DNA of 64,000 bases, taken from contig OV884012.1 in the NCBI GenBank assembly GCA_930367205.1, forward strand, positions 150,799,405 to 150,863,404. The letters run 5' to 3'. Positions within the stretch are counted from its first letter, which is position 1. Every line of letters begins with the position of its first letter. A program made the translations under genes and the position numbers. The notes beneath the pieces were generated by a model, which was given only the letters and a program-made list of their open reading frames with translations, ran no database searches and was not told the DNA's origin. Shown here piece by piece: positions 1 to 13,522 of this stretch. This DNA is from Acanthosoma haemorrhoidale. Lineage: Eukaryota > Arthropoda > Insecta > Hemiptera > Acanthosomatidae.

Positions 1-50
1 ATTCATACAATATTTACAGACAGCCCAGAGACCTCCCGAATCCACTGCGA
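1..50 (-). mobile_element. Family A (jockey-like) 3' UTR fragment, cut by window edge
   Basis: The first bases match the reverse complement of the family A 3' UTR (ATTTACAGACAGCCCAGAGA, also seen near 18490 and 26710). The match stops after about 50 bases, where the other copies continue with the GC-rich part of the UTR. The 3' end of the element lies outside the window. It has no coding content. Confidence 0.75.
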
Positions 51-56
51 AAAAAT

Positions 57-1427
57 AAAATTTAATGTTTTATAGATATTTGTTTTGATAAATATATCCT
101 TTCGCAAGGAAAAGGGCAGTGGAAAGGAATATTGTCCTCGTTGTAATTTTCACCAGTTTTTACAAGCCTTAGTAAATTGAACATAAATAACCCCATGGTG
201 CGTAAATGATGTTTTTTTTTTATATAAAACTCTTCTTCCAATAAATTTAATATCTTTTCTACTGATGAACAATTTTTAATGAATGCTTGAGAAAACCTTT
301 TGTACTTCTTAAATAACAGAAAAAGGGGTCTATATACTGTAATAATAGTTTCAGAATTTTCAGCACCGCAAGGAACAATCTTAAGTGCCCAAACATTTGA
401 TAAAGTTTTCCGTAACAAATAATTAGAAGTATTACGTGTTTTAATACATTTATATCAGAACATTTATTTGACTCAGAAGTAGCACATTGGGGGCAACCTA
501 AAAAAAAATTTCCTTCAGTCTGAATAATTAAAAAAGATAAGAGAATCTTACTTGAAACTTTAAAATCCAGAGAGTTTACTGAAGAAGCAAAGTTACCTGA
601 AACTAAAAAATAAATCATTTAGTCATTTTTAAACTAACAAAAAAAATTATAATAATAATAAAATATGCATTAACAACAAGAAAGTGATTATTCGCTAGAT
701 GTTAGTAAAAGTAACATATAGCCTTGTTAATTTTTAAATAAGCTTTAAATGCATTTGTGGGTATGTGAGGATGACAGCTTTCAATAACGTTCATCCAAAT
801 AAAGTAATAAAGGATATATATCGTGGAGAAAGTATGGAGTTTTATTTAATGTAAGGGAAAATAAATTTCACTCATTTGTACATCTAGGATGTATGAGCGA
901 AACCAAAACTAAAACGTTCCCAGGTTATCAAATTATATTAATTAAATAAAAGCATAGTTTATTCAAAGAATGTATCACATTAGTCGTACAAGCTATTAGA
1001 AAAAAAATACTTAAGCAATAATAAGGAGAGTAACAAATAAATAAAAAACCGGAAAAACATTTGAAAAGTTTAATACAGACATGAAGTTGGGAATCACTAA
1101 CAACGGCTAAGTCTATCGCTGGTCACTTCTAGTTGTGGACAAATTGCTTTTGTTACAGCTAAGTCGCGCAGTAGTTTTTGAACAACTAAAAACTGTATCT
1201 TAGCTTGACTAATGGTTATCAGCCTTACCCCTGGGGGGAAAACTTAAACTCATTAAGATCTAGTCAATAGCCTCTGACGTTTTTAAGTCTGCTTGTGAAA
1301 GGTTTCTACAGCCTGGACGTAAAACATAGTCAAGTTGAACAAATCTCAAGTGTTTTTTCCCCCTTCGTTCATAAGTTTCATCAAAAGTTCAATTATAAAG
1401 TGTAATTTTCAATGTTAAAACAATTGA
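57..1427. other. AT-rich spacer with unrecognised minus-strand open frames
   Basis: Two overlapping minus-strand frames (62-418, 118 codons; 259-618, 119 codons) are open but I recognise no domain. The first is rich in K, F and L, as AT-rich DNA tends to be by chance. From 620 to 1427 I see only AT-rich sequence. An exon or an old transposon relic here cannot be excluded. Confidence 0.35.
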
Positions 1428-1594
1428 GTATGTCCAGATCATATTGGCAGGTGTAAAGTTCAAATATTCATTATCTTAATTTCAGTTTAACCAATTTTTA
1501 TGGAGAAATAAAAACAATATTCAATGTTTCTCGTTGCATTTATGCACCATAAACAATAAAATCACTGCCTTGGTATTTGACCCAGGTTTTTCAG
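1428..1594 (+). repeat. Left arm of a dispersed inverted repeat pair
   Basis: This segment matches the reverse complement of 3996-4170 with many scattered substitutions and small indels. Shared blocks include GCATTTATGCACCATAA, CAGTTTAACCAATTTT and CCTTGGTATTTGACCCAGG. Similarity stops at both ends of the block. It is either two copies of one dispersed repeat in opposite orientation or the degenerate ends of one element of about 2.7 kb. I see no target duplication. Confidence 0.65.
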
Positions 1595-3995
1595 TTTAAA
1601 AATAAAATTATCACATCATATTGCAATAATTATATTGATAATGATGAACAGCAGTAGATATTATCCTAGATCTACGTTCAGTAAATATTACTCGGTATTT
1701 CACAGGCTATATATATACTGCCTGTATCGGATTCTATCCACCGTCATACGTCAAGACGAGTTTAGGACAGCGTTACAACTTTTCCAGGAGGAAACTTTGA
1801 GGGGAAGTTTCTCCACCAGGTACGTTTCAATTGAAAGAATGTGGAAGGACAGCTGCCGTGGGCACTCAGCGAACTCATCAGTTCTACAAATCCATGGCCT
1901 GAAGAACTGCCTTCAGGCAGAACTTACTTGGCACGTGTTTTGACTGAAAATCAGTACAATCCCTCACATACGAGGCTGCCATAGTGAACATCCGAAATTT
2001 GAGATATTTTAGCAAATGTGGATGAATAATAATTGCTCCAGGTCACAATTGTAATTCAAAAACAAGACAGCGTTTTAAGGATTTTTTTTTCTAGTTAACG
2101 AATATGAAAAGTAGTATAGATAGCATTGAATGCGTTCAATGCGAATCATTGTTGGACGGAGGGCTAAGACAGTGGAGCCCAATATTATTATATTGGAGCT
2201 ATTAACATATACTTTATATTTTTTATTATTATATTATATTTATATACATTATAAAATATATTTATATGCATACAAAAGAGTATAAACATTACTCCACAAT
2301 ATTTGCAGAACAATACAGTACATGGGATGCTTTTAATCCGGACAGAGCGCCCACAGTAGAATATCGGCTATCAGTTTTCGCTCTATTTCCTCTACAGTGC
2401 ACTATCTCTTATTACTTCTACTGAAATAGTTTCTTCCACAACTTTATGTCAATGCTAATAACATTCAATTTTCAAACTGCGAGCCACTGTCGTTGTATAT
2501 TATTCATAAATAATTTTGCATTTATTATTATACTAGTAGATCAACGCAGTTCGTATTTACCTTCCATCACCTCAGATCATCATGATAGACAGAATATCAT
2601 CATAACAACTAATTATTCCATTAGTTTACGAACAATTACTACTCAAGTATATGTTTTTTTTTATTTATATATATTTGTAAAAATTTAAATAAACATGCAA
2701 TCAGCGGAAGTCGAACATCGGAAGACTGTTAAAAAAAAACTCTGAAACCGTTAGATAAGTACTTTACAAAGGAAACGCCAACTAACAAAAAGGGATAACT
2801 CCACAAAACACAAAAAAAATACCAAAAAGTTTGCTACAATAAATTTCTGACAAGTCTTCATTAGAGCTTTGTGTTTTGCACTTTTTTAGTTAATATTTTT
2901 TTTACCCATATGATAAAATTTACAAAAACGGACACATTCCTCTAAGGTGGAAAGTAGGGTTTTTAACAAATAATAAAATGATATTGTGTTGACTAATTTA
3001 TCAATCAAAATTTTTCAAAAAATGCATTCTGAAATATAACAAAAATAAAATATTAGGAATTCATTTTAACACACAAAATTGTTTTTAAAATATAAATAAT
3101 AAAATAGAATGATTAAAGGCAACGTCTTGATCAAAATAAACCAGTCTTAAGCATCGTTAAAAAGGAAAGATAATAATTATTAAAAGATAAAAGTTATTAT
3201 TACAAATATTATTAAATAATGTTATTACAATTTTAAAAACATTGAAAAATAAAACATACAGGATAATATAATAATTATTTTATTATTATAATGATATTAC
3301 TGTTCAGTAAAATTGTTTTCCTGTGGATCTCAGCAAGCTTCACTTTTGATTTCGGCAACTAAATTTGTTCAGAAATATTTTTATAAAAAGCAAGTTCAGG
3401 AAGGTTGATCCAAGTTTCGCCAAAATGTTTCGCTAAACGACTGTGGACTTGTCTAATTTTTCGCGTAGCAACAGTCACTTCAGGGCTCAAGACTATTATG
3501 GTGTTTGTCAAATCAGAGAACCATTTATTTTTTCTAAAAATAGTTTGGAAGGTATCAGTCAACAAGAAACATCATGGGGAATCTTTAGCGTTATAGGGCT
3601 GCACGAAGTGCCACGAATGAGAACTAACGGGACTTATCCCTTTCTATTAAAAAAAAGTTGGATAATAATTCGTTTTCCCAAGGATTTATCCAGATTTGAT
3701 GGGAAAAAATTTCCCTGCTGGAAAAGACTGTCTAGAACTTTGAATTAAAGCAATGCTCCTGAGATGAGCGCTGAGGGCACAACAAGAGAAACACGCCTAT
3801 TTTTTTTTTTTCATTTTATTATACATATAATAAACACTTTTATTTATTTCCCGCTATTTTATGTCTTTAGACTTTATTAATTATATATTGATAATCAAAT
3901 ATAAAAGCTGAGATATAGTGGTTGTCAAAATAAACTAGTAGTTATTAAATAGAAAATCAAATGGGTGGTATATTCTAAGTATGGTAAGTATACAA
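1595..3995. other. Sequence between the inverted arms, no recognised gene
   Basis: Open frames at 1635-1943 (+, 102 codons), 3443-3748 (+, 101 codons) and 3359-3565 (-, 68 codons) match no family I know. The frames at 3.36-3.75 kb overlap on opposite strands in a slightly less AT-rich patch, so at most one can be real. The rest (2000-3350) is very AT-rich with poly(A)/poly(T) runs. No transposase motif was found, which weakens the idea that the arms bound an autonomous transposon. Confidence 0.4.
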
Positions 3996-4170
3996 AAACC
4001 TGGGTCAAATACCAAGGCAGCGATTTTGTTAGTAATTGCTTATGGTGCATAAATGCAATGTGATACAGTATTATTTTGATTTCTCTATTAAAATTGGTTA
4101 AACTGGATTTTATATAATAAATCTTTGAACTTTACACCAGCATATATGATCTCAATTACCTTGTCTTTGG
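3996..4170 (-). repeat. Right arm of the dispersed inverted repeat pair
   Basis: Inverted partner of 1428-1594. The common inner boundary is the motif AAAAACCTGGGTCAAATACC. The outer boundary is vaguer, near GATCTCAATTACC. Confidence 0.65.
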
Positions 4171-6440
4171 CTAGACATAATCCAAATTATCGACAGTTTT
4201 ATAATGCTAAGAATATTATAATGCTAATATTATAAAGGCTAAAAGTGAAAGGGGCTTGAGCAGAACTGTATACCTGCGTCTTGACTTCATGGAAGTCACT
4301 GATGGTTCCTGTTATTTTTAAGTAAGCAACTGCATCTCTTCTCACTTACCTTACTCCCTATTTTCCCGAATCTTATCCTTTTCTTATACATATATGTCTC
4401 AGCTTTAGCCCCAGACCCCACTCGTCCTTAGACATTCCACCCAGTATGTAGTAACGTAACTCTTAATATTTGTATATACCAGTGTTTTGCTTGTACTTCA
4501 AAATAAAGCTTTTCTTTTAAAAGACTCTCCTCTACAAAAATTATTTAACAGGCAATACGCCTAGTTCTCGCTACGAACAGCTCTCTAAGAACTTGGCCTA
4601 GAAAGTCAGAAATTTGCATAAAGAAATAACCATTCGCTTAAGGAAAGCCTGCAGTAAAATTTACATCGCCTTAAAATAAAAACATAAAACGAAGCCAATT
4701 TGAACAGCAAGTACAAATGAAAATCAAAACGTCCTCCAGTCAAATTATATTACTCTTTTCATGTTTCGAATAATCGGATTCAGTATCTATAGACCATCTC
4801 TTCAACCGGGGCTCGTAACCTTAATGCCATTTTCCCCCTCTATTGATAAGGTGATTTAAACTTTTGTCTATGCTAAATTAATTTAAGATAAAAAATCAAA
4901 GGTTTTTCCTAAAAAAAAAATATTTGTTTTTGTAAGTATTTAGTGGTAGAATACACTAATGAGCTGTATTTTACTTGATAACACGTTTATTGTGTATGGG
5001 CTCAGGTAGGCCCGGGAGCGTTCATTTCAATAAGTCAGTATATATATTGGCATACATACATATGATATATATTGCAAGTTGTAGGACACATAGAATAGTG
5101 CCTCTGTGGGGTGTATAGAGAAGTTTAATGAAAGATATGGTTTTAATATCATTTTATTTATCTTTGGAAACACATATGTCAAAATGAATATTTTTTTTTA
5201 AGGATGTATGTGCTATATGTGTAGAAATTTAAATATATATTCTATGGTTAGGGCACCAAAAAATATATAAGACATTGGTTTATTGCAGGATAGGCACATT
5301 GCTGAAATGATTTATTATAGCCTTTTTTTGCGGTTTTTGTTAAAGAGAGTGGTACAATATAGTCGTACAAAACAGTTTTTTTTTTCGAAGAAAACTAAAA
5401 GACTAAATGTTGCGTGCCTATCTGCATTTTATAGTGTAAAATTGTGTTGTGCTTTCCAAAGATAGTCTTAAAATTAATGTTGATAAATCTACCCTTCTCT
5501 CTGGCATAACCAAAATTTATTTATATGGGTGCTTTCTTTCAGCGGCTATACCACCATTCTTTAATATCTTATAAATAGAATTATCGATAAGGACTACATT
5601 TAAAAATAGAAATCAAAGTTATGACGTCTTTTTTATTCTAACACAATGAGATCTATTACTCAAAGCTACAGATACTTATGAGAACGCATTACTACTCAAT
5701 GTAATTAATAATTCAGGACGAGAGAACATTTCAGCGCTCATGTCCATTGCATATATTCAGTATTATAGACATTTAATACATGAGTGTAAACTTAATTAAA
5801 TGAGACAGCACTTTTGAGATCATAAACATACCATAACTTTGTTGCTTCCTAATGGATATCCAATCAGCGAATCATTAATTGCATGTTTAGCTCTGCAACG
5901 CTTAACGTATCTCTAATTCAAGGAATATTCACCAGTTTAATTACATAATAAATTAATTTTATAGCTGTTTATTTTTATAGTAAATTGATTTGGTGATTAT
6001 TGACCCTTTCTATAAATAAGCTCGATTCGAAGCTTATCCTGATAAAGCCTCGGCTATTTTACTTAAGCATTTTATTCATATTGTGATTACGTTTTAAACC
6101 CCGTTACTTCATCGACATAATGATTACCCATTATATATCAATTTTTTTAAACAATATATGTTTTTTATGCATACATGTCCAAACACTAATATTGCTTATT
6201 CTTTTTCTTTATTGTAGCTCTGTTGAATTATGGTAAAACTGAGACAAGAAATCTAAAAAAGAAGCTTATTATCACTAGCGATGTCTTGAGATCATTCGAC
6301 CGATCAATGTAAATAAACCTGAGGTAATATAAAGTCGAATTGACTGGATTTGGGAATAAAATGCTTAAGGAATGTTTCCTACCTACATCAGGTACAGGGA
6401 ATAGGGTAATCAATATTTCAAGGGGTTTTTAATGTAATGA
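4171..6440. other. AT-rich spacer, no gene recognised
   Basis: There is no supported gene. A short imperfect inverted repeat (TGCAGGATAGGCAC near 5285 and GTGCCTATCTGCA near 5415) encloses about 145 bp and could be a tiny MITE-like unit, but it is weak. The frames at 5283-5465 and 6228-6413 look like chance. Confidence 0.4.
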
Positions 6441-6445
6441 ATATC

Positions 6446-6520
6446 CGCGTTGGTCCATTGGTTAGCATACTTTTTACTGCCGAGTCTTGGCGTCAGTCTT
6501 CTAATCCCTCCCCTAAGGAC
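6446..6520 (+). other. tRNA-like A-box/B-box sequence (possible tRNA-derived SINE head)
   Basis: TTGGTCCATTGGTTAGCATA strongly resembles a tRNA D-arm with its A box. About 45 bases on, TTCTAATCC resembles a T-loop/B box. Between them GCC-GAGTCTT-GGC gives a three-base-pair stem with a seven-base loop. The acceptor and T stems do not pair and there are extra bases before the anticodon-like arm, so this is not a functional tRNA. A decayed tRNA pseudogene or SINE promoter is the best reading. I see no second copy in the window. Confidence 0.3.
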
Positions 6521-6877
6521 GTTTCCTTGAAGGGATAGGTCTGGTATGGGCTAACTACGTCTTCCAAAGATAAACAAGTAGCTTCTTCAATAAAGAGGTA
6601 GTGAATCTAGGTTTTTGGATTTTTAACCCCTATTTAATATGTTTTTTAAAACAATAAACTTATTAACATCAAAATAAATGACCTATGGGTGGCTGCTTCT
6701 ACTGTATAACTTATGCATCTTAAGGAGTGCATGTCTTAAAAAAACTAACATTATTTTTATGGTTACAATTAAACAAACTAAAAATAGGACTAGGGGGCTC
6801 AGCTTTGGGTTGCAATGAGGAACAATCCAGTTAAAAAAAACAAATTAATAATTGAGAGGGATAGGGTGTATTTGGCA
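6521..6877. other. Spacer between the tRNA-like block and a family A copy
   Basis: AT-rich and without a gene. If the block at 6446 is a SINE head, its body could extend to about 6620, where the composition returns to AT-rich. A run of nine A's lies at 6833-6841. Confidence 0.35.
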
Positions 6878-7265
6878 CCTGAACCCTTGGCACAGTCATT
6901 GCACTGCACCACTCATCCCTATAAGCCTCCTCGGAGACTAAAACAGTCTCTTGACCTGCTATAAATACGAGTCCAGTTTCTCCAATCATGTCCTGAGCGT
7001 ATGTGGCCCTCGCGCTTTTCGTCAGCCTCCACTGGCTCGTATCCGGTGACCTGGCTGTCGGAGGTGCGTGGGGGACTTCCCAAGACTCCACTTCCTCTTT
7101 CGCATGCGAGGGAGGTGACAACCATGTGCATTTGGGAAGTCTCTGGGGTGTATGAATGAGCGAGTGAATGCAGATTGTAAATATGGTATGAATGAAAACA
7201 TTTATCAAAATTACTTATTGCCCAATGAGGCAGATTGTAATTTTATGATACTAAAGTTGTTTTTA
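6878..7265 (+). mobile_element. Family A jockey-like non-LTR retrotransposon, 5'-truncated copy
   Basis: It contains only the last codons of ORF2 (HCTTHPYKPP-like reading followed by the stop), then the complete 3' UTR with the GC-rich domain and the terminal sequence ending AGTTGTTTTT. The closing sequence reads ACTAAAG instead of the AATAAAG of sister copies. Relative to them, a short deletion after the ORF removes part of the junction at about 6950-6970. The 5' boundary is approximate. ATTGAG occurs on both sides (about 6851 and 7272), but a target duplication is not convincing. Confidence 0.8.
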
Positions 7266-10103
7266 TCAATTATTGAGCAACTTCTTCTCTTGTTAACTTC
7301 AGTATTTTTCAAGTTGAAACTGCAACCCGTTTTCATTTGTATCTTTAATATACTTTTATCGGATCAATCCCTTTGGAAAATTGGTTTCGACAGTTCACTG
7401 CAAGGAATCTCAGCTGGTTGTGATTCACGTTTTAGTTTTACTGTGGTGTTTTTAGCTCTCAACACTTTGTCATGTCAAAATCCTCAAATTGAGAAGTCCA
7501 TTATGGCTTCTGACCAGTGGTCTGTGTCGATGTTTCTCATGTCTGGTATTTTGTGCTCTCTCGGTCTTGTGGAGAAATAGACAATTTGTTTTTTAATTTT
7601 ATTGACAGGTGTTAATAACTGAAGGGTCTTCCTATTAAAGCCCTAAAACCCAATCCAAGAACTGTCTTCTTCTCTAGGAATAGTATTCAAATTTTGGCAA
7701 ACCATTTTTTTTCCGATTACAGGGAACAGCAGCAATTTATGGTTCATTCACGCCTGAAGGTATGACATTCGTTTTTTTCACAGTAGTCTTTGGAGTTCTA
7801 CATTATTAGGGCTACATAGTTCAAACTAGGACCCTGAAATTTGAGTACATACATACTAAGTGTATAGAAAGACGTGATCTACTACAAAAAATGTTTAAGG
7901 AAAAGTAAGATATTCATATTTGCAACATGTTTCACATCTATCGGTAGTGTTTGATTGATAGTACCGTTTACTAAAAAGAAGACTGATTATAAAAAAAGTA
8001 AAACTTTATCAAAAATAGACAGACTCTAGGAACAATATTGATAACCAAAGAACTTTTTAGCCATCATAATTTTTCATGAACCCTATTTTATATATTTCAT
8101 CATAGTGGGAAGAAATTTCTCAAAGGCCGGCATATATATTGACGGTCTTGACTGACAGAACGCCAGATTTATATTAAATCACCTTCGAGTCTCCTGAGAT
8201 ACAATTATATTTGGTTTGTTAGCAACATTGTTTTGTATAAAAATATTTTGTATGTCTTTCCAAGAAGTAAAGTGTCAAATATATTCAGTTTGGGCACGGC
8301 ATTAGTTTCATCTTGCCCGGGGAAGGCCATGATAGTACTGGTAATCAAAATCCAAAAAGTGCTTACTAAGCCTTGATGTAAATGAATATTTTATGTATTT
8401 ATTGAATATAAAATAAAAACAATAACTGGTTCGTAACTTACTGGATATATCGTATAACTCAGTTCTTCATGATGTATGCGATACTAACTTCAAGCGTAGT
8501 AATATTAAGCACATATACAAATAATGTAATGAAAAGCTATAATGAAAAATGCACCTATAAACTCGCCTGCTATTAGTATGAGAGTCAAAGCCTTAGTTAT
8601 ACTGACACAAGCCAATTAACCACTGGCAATTACTTAATTATTAATTAGATTAAGAACTATTTCTTGCAACTTCTCATTTTGTTCTTAACCCAGCCGGCGT
8701 GCACGCAACGGAGGTTTCCTAATCCAACCCCTTAAGCAAAAACATCCACTTCATCTTCTGCTATCTTCTTGCTTTTCAAAAAACATTTCCTGGATTATAA
8801 AAACTGAAAAAATATGTCAAAAAATACGAAGTAAATGCATATTTAATTATTTAGTAGGCATTTTAGTATTATAGCACACGTATATTATAAAATATTTCTA
8901 ATTAAAAACCTAAATATTGAGGTGTCAAATTTATGATATCACCCTTATTACTAATAAATAAAAGAAACTCATTAGATAGTTACATAAAGGCGTAAAAACT
9001 GTGGTTAATATTGTGGCCACGACATGAGAAACCGCTTAACTTGATATAATTCGCGTGACTTTAATTTTAGTTAATAATCACAGGAAGCGCATCTATGACT
9101 ACATTTGGCGTGATCACTAATGTTCACGCCACTGCTATGTCATTTTGGTTCAAAGTCACATGCCACATGGTGGGGGAGAGAATGGGGATCATTCGGAGTC
9201 TAGGTCGGAGTCAACAAGTTTCATTTATGATAAATATCGGGGCCTTAAACCGAGTCATTGTTTTCCCTTGATATGATAGAACTGGAAGCTGGTGTCTAGC
9301 GGTGGTGTGTTAGCTGCAACAACGAGAACTGAGAGAACATTGTTGGCAGAGGTGATAGATCAGGTCAGCGAAATTTCTTCCTCTGTCTCCCCGATGTGGC
9401 AATTCATATTATACAGTCCATTTGTACATTCTAAATACCATGGTGTGTACAACCAGCATGTGCATTTTTTTGTTCCGTTTCAGACAAAAGATAAAATTAG
9501 TATTTCGACTAACCATCCAATGGATGCTAAAAAAGTTTCAGATCACAAAAACGGTAATAACCCAAAGGGAGAACTCCTCAGGCAATGACTTGAGATAATC
9601 ATATTAGCAGTTCTGAACGTAGTCATTCAAAAGATTTAAGGAAACATTAACTATTCTGATAGGTAAATGAGTAACAGACTTCATTACTAATGTATAAAAA
9701 AACTATCTGGCTAAATAAAAGAGCATTGCAATCATAGAATTAAGAAATGCTACTCGCTTCATGTGACGTAAATAGCTACTTGCGATATGAACTAAAAGTA
9801 AAAAAAAAAAAAAGCGGAGGTTGTGAAGAAGGCACACTAATGACGTCAATTAAAAGCCTGGAGATAAATTCAAATCGAATGAATATTTCCCCTGACAAGA
9901 TAATTGGCTGGTGCACAAAGCCCTTGAAGAACTTTGAAACAGGATCAGTCAAATGGTGAACCTCAGTGACAGTAATTATTTTATGGCTTAGATATTCAGT
10001 AAAGAACTTTTTATTTCAAAAGAGTAAATTTAATCTGATATGCAAAGTTCTCAGAATAATTAGTATTTAAATTACAGTATTACATAATTTAAATAAAGCA
10101 CTT
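7266..10103. other. AT-rich spacer, no gene recognised
   Basis: An open frame runs from the family A 3' UTR into unique sequence (7152-7580) and is therefore unlikely to be a gene. The frame at 9292-9588 (+, 98 codons) lies in a less AT-rich patch (about 9050-9400) and has no recognisable domain. The remainder shows nothing beyond low-complexity AT sequence. Confidence 0.4.
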
Positions 10104-10115
10104 TCATAAATGTAT

Positions 10116-10844
10116 GCAGTCTTGTAATCCCACTCTACCCCGATATAGCATCCCATAACCTTCAAAAACACGTTGATGAGATCGAGCATTGCCGCAACCA
10201 ACGGTGGATTAAAGTTAATGAAACAAAATGTTCCCACATTACCTTCACCCTCTGCCGCAAGCCTTGTCCACTAGTTTCTTTTAATTCCATTTCTCTCCCT
10301 GTATCCGAGTTAGTACGGTATAAATACCGATGATATGGCTTCAATCTCGACAAACGGCTGACCTGGAACCCACATACGAGGCTAAAAAGACAAGAACTAA
10401 ACAGACGCTTTGGACAACTGTACAGACTACTTCAAAGGACATCCCATCTCTCAATAGAAAACAAATTACTCATTTACAAAGTTATACTTAAGCCAATCTA
10501 GACGTACGGAATAGAACTATGGAGGACAGCAAAAAAGTCGAACATCAAGAGTGTCCAATCCTTTCAATAACAGTGCAACTAATCTCAGTGCAACAAAACC
10601 CTTCATAACGATCTTAATATACCTTACATTATCGAACTCATCCCTTCCAAGTTCATGAAACTCCTTAGTAACCTATCCAACCACCCTAATCCCCTAGCAC
10701 AGTCATTGCAATGCACCACTCATCCCTATAAATACTGTACGAATGAAAATTGTAAATGTGGTATGAATGAATACATTTATCACAATTACTTATCACCCAA
10801 TGAGACAGATTGTAATTTTATCATAATAAAGTCGTTTTACATAA
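10116..10844 (+). mobile_element. Family A copy with RT C-terminal region and 12-bp target duplication
   Basis: The copy starts inside the RT region (readings such as ASHNLQKHVDEIEH, then FNLDKRLTWNPHTRLKRQEL) and runs through the jockey C-terminal domain, with several frameshifts. About 250 bases are missing between the ORF end (about 10730) and the distal UTR. The perfect direct repeat TCATAAATGTAT flanks it at 10104-10115 and 10845-10856, which fixes both ends. The upstream RT catalytic core is absent, so the copy is dead on arrival. Its presence shows that target-primed insertion produced truncated copies of this family. Confidence 0.9.
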
Positions 10845-10856
10845 TCATAAATGTAT

Positions 10857-13522
10857 ATAGCTGATGAAGTAGTGGGTTTTATTAATCATTAAGAAACTTT
10901 TGTTTTCCTGCATTTATCATTATTGCATAGCCGCCTAGGCTGTCAACCTCAGTCCGTAAACGCCTTTTCATGGAATGAAAAAAAACATTAGTAGCTAAGA
11001 CGTTATAGTAGAATATTATAGTTGCACAAACGAAAAATTAATATATGTATTATATTTGAGGTTATATGCAAATGTTTTGCACCTTGTATGAGAAAACAAT
11101 TAAAATTAAAATCTTAAGAATACTTAGAGCTCTGACTTGACAAAGCTAATAAAAAAATAATTTTTTCTTGCACATTTCCAGTTATAATATTTTAATATTC
11201 AAATTTGAGATCAAAGGGATCATTTTGACGACCATTGCGTTACATAGAATAGCATACAGAGTGACAGATAAAAGCCATAGAGGAGTCAGCATAATAGACC
11301 AGGTCCACATTTAGTAGTGTAGGGTATGAGTGATAGTGAGCTTTTTGTGATCTTTGTGACCTCAACATTTGTTGTTAAGAACTTTACTAATGGTACTTGG
11401 TCCTCAAAATTTAATATTGGCTAATACTTTTTATATTATAAGAGTTAAAATGGTTAACAGAAATTAGAAAATAGTATTGCATAAACTTTCTTTTGCTGTT
11501 ATACACTATATATATATAATTAAAAATATTTATATATGCATGTATATTAGATAAAATTAATTGAGGTATAATCGTTAGATTTTAAATATGCGAATGCTAC
11601 AAACATTTTATATAACCGCAAACTTTATTGCTGTTTTGTATGAATAGATTTTTCTCATAAGCCTCTATGTGAGATAGAGTAATCAGTTTGAAAAGGCTCT
11701 ATGTATTATTCAACTGTCAATGTTTGCTCCTCGTATGAAAGAAAATCCTTTGTCAGAAAGTGTAGAGGCATTTGTATTGAAAGTAGCCAGTTCCTCAAAT
11801 CCTCTTTCGGAAATATGTATTTATAGAAGCACAAAAAAAAAAAAAAAAAAAAATGCTTTTAAAGATATTATGGAAATCTGCTTCAGAAATATAATACATA
11901 CAAGAGGCATTTTAGGATTTCTGATCCGTCTGTGAGCTCATTTTTACACATATATTTTTGCGCTCTAAACATCATAAAAATAAAATGCATACAAATATTT
12001 TATTTGAATTTTAAATAATCAAAAAGCAAGTTGTCAACACTGCTAGGCATTTCGGAAGTCATTCGTTATGGGTATTATGAATCGGTAAGTTTAATGGGAT
12101 ATTATCTAGGAGCAGGAGAAGATAAACGTTTGCTGGAATCCAGTGTTTTTTTTTTTGTTTTAAAATAATTTTTCACCAGCTAATAAAGCTTATAGTCCTA
12201 AAAAACGAAAGCATCCTTTTCGTTTAAGGCAATGTTTGTTTCGAATAGTCAAGCATCCTAAAAAGAAACTATTGACTTGGAAGTCTCCAATGAGGTTTAA
12301 AATTCAAATAGTTTTATTATAGTTCAAAATAAAACAAGTCCCTTTACATTTATAACAAATGACTTCCATGAACTTTAAATAATCCCCATATGTTTTCTAT
12401 TTTTGGATTCACCAAAGAAAAGATGTATACACCATGAAGAGTTAGGGACGACCGAAGGTTTTCAATCAATGGAGACTGATACAATACTGGGGAAAAAGGT
12501 CTTTCTGAGAGGAAAGCAAAGATGGAAGACTAAAACGTTTGGTACAAGATACTTTTAGAAACAGAATAATTATATTTTTATTAACTTCCTCGTATGTTCT
12601 TCCTTTCAGTAATTCAACGCCTTAGCCAACTCCACCAATGATAAAGTTATTTCTGTTATTAATTCAGAATCTTAAAATATTAAATATTAAGAAAATATAA
12701 AATATTCTTTAAATAATATGCTTTTTACGAGCAATCGTTTGTTCTACTGGCAGTTTTATGAAATACCCACTATTTTTTTTTATGATTATCCTACATTTGA
12801 GCAAAGCGAACGAGCTCTAGACTACCTCATGAAAGACTTGCAACACCGTATACCATTTGTAGACTCCAAGGGAGAATGACTAGTTGAGAACTTGATAGCT
12901 ATGAGATAGAGACTACCTGGTCAGTGAGGCGATAACAGAGCAATAGAGTCATTGAACAAGCTAATTGCCATAGAACCAGTGGTTGGCCAAGATCGCTATG
13001 ACGATAAAGGGGCGGTCTCAGGGGGCTATCTCCTTGGACCGATTCCAAGCCCACATCGATCTAGGCTTGTCCTCAGCTCCATCGGCTGGCTCATTTGCAT
13101 CTTTTCCTGCCTAGTCAATGTTACTTTTATACCTCAGCTCATATTCTGATATATCAAGAATTGGTTATTATTGCCCGTTAGCTCCCCGGTGAACTAAGAA
13201 AACTCAAGAATGATGTACAGAAAGAGTCAGAACAACTCTCAATCATTCATTCTGCCATTCACTTAGATAGTATGTTTTAATAGATTTTTTCCAGTGGACA
13301 AACAAATTAAAATTAATCGTTTTTTCACAGTATTCATTCTAACTTCGAACAGACAAGTGACTTCCCTGAATTGTCAATTAATTTGTAATGGTATATATGA
13401 AGCTGCCGGGTATTTTTTGAGAAGCTTATTTAGGTGTCAGCCAGAAAATACCTAAAATGTTAAATAGAAAAAAAGCATTAAACAATTTAAATTATTGACT
13501 CTTGAAACAAATTTATTGTATG
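10857..13522. other. AT-rich spacer with one moderately complex patch
   Basis: No gene is supported. There is an A-tract of more than 20 bases near 11831. The patch 12790-13150 is less AT-rich and contains a 65-codon frame (12952-13149, +) that resembles no family I know. It could be an exon, a regulatory island or an old repeat. Confidence 0.4.

Noticed and set aside
7152..7580. 142-codon plus-strand open frame
   Set aside because: It starts in the family A 3' UTR and runs on into unique sequence, with no domain. Comparable frames over the UTRs of other copies are also artefacts.
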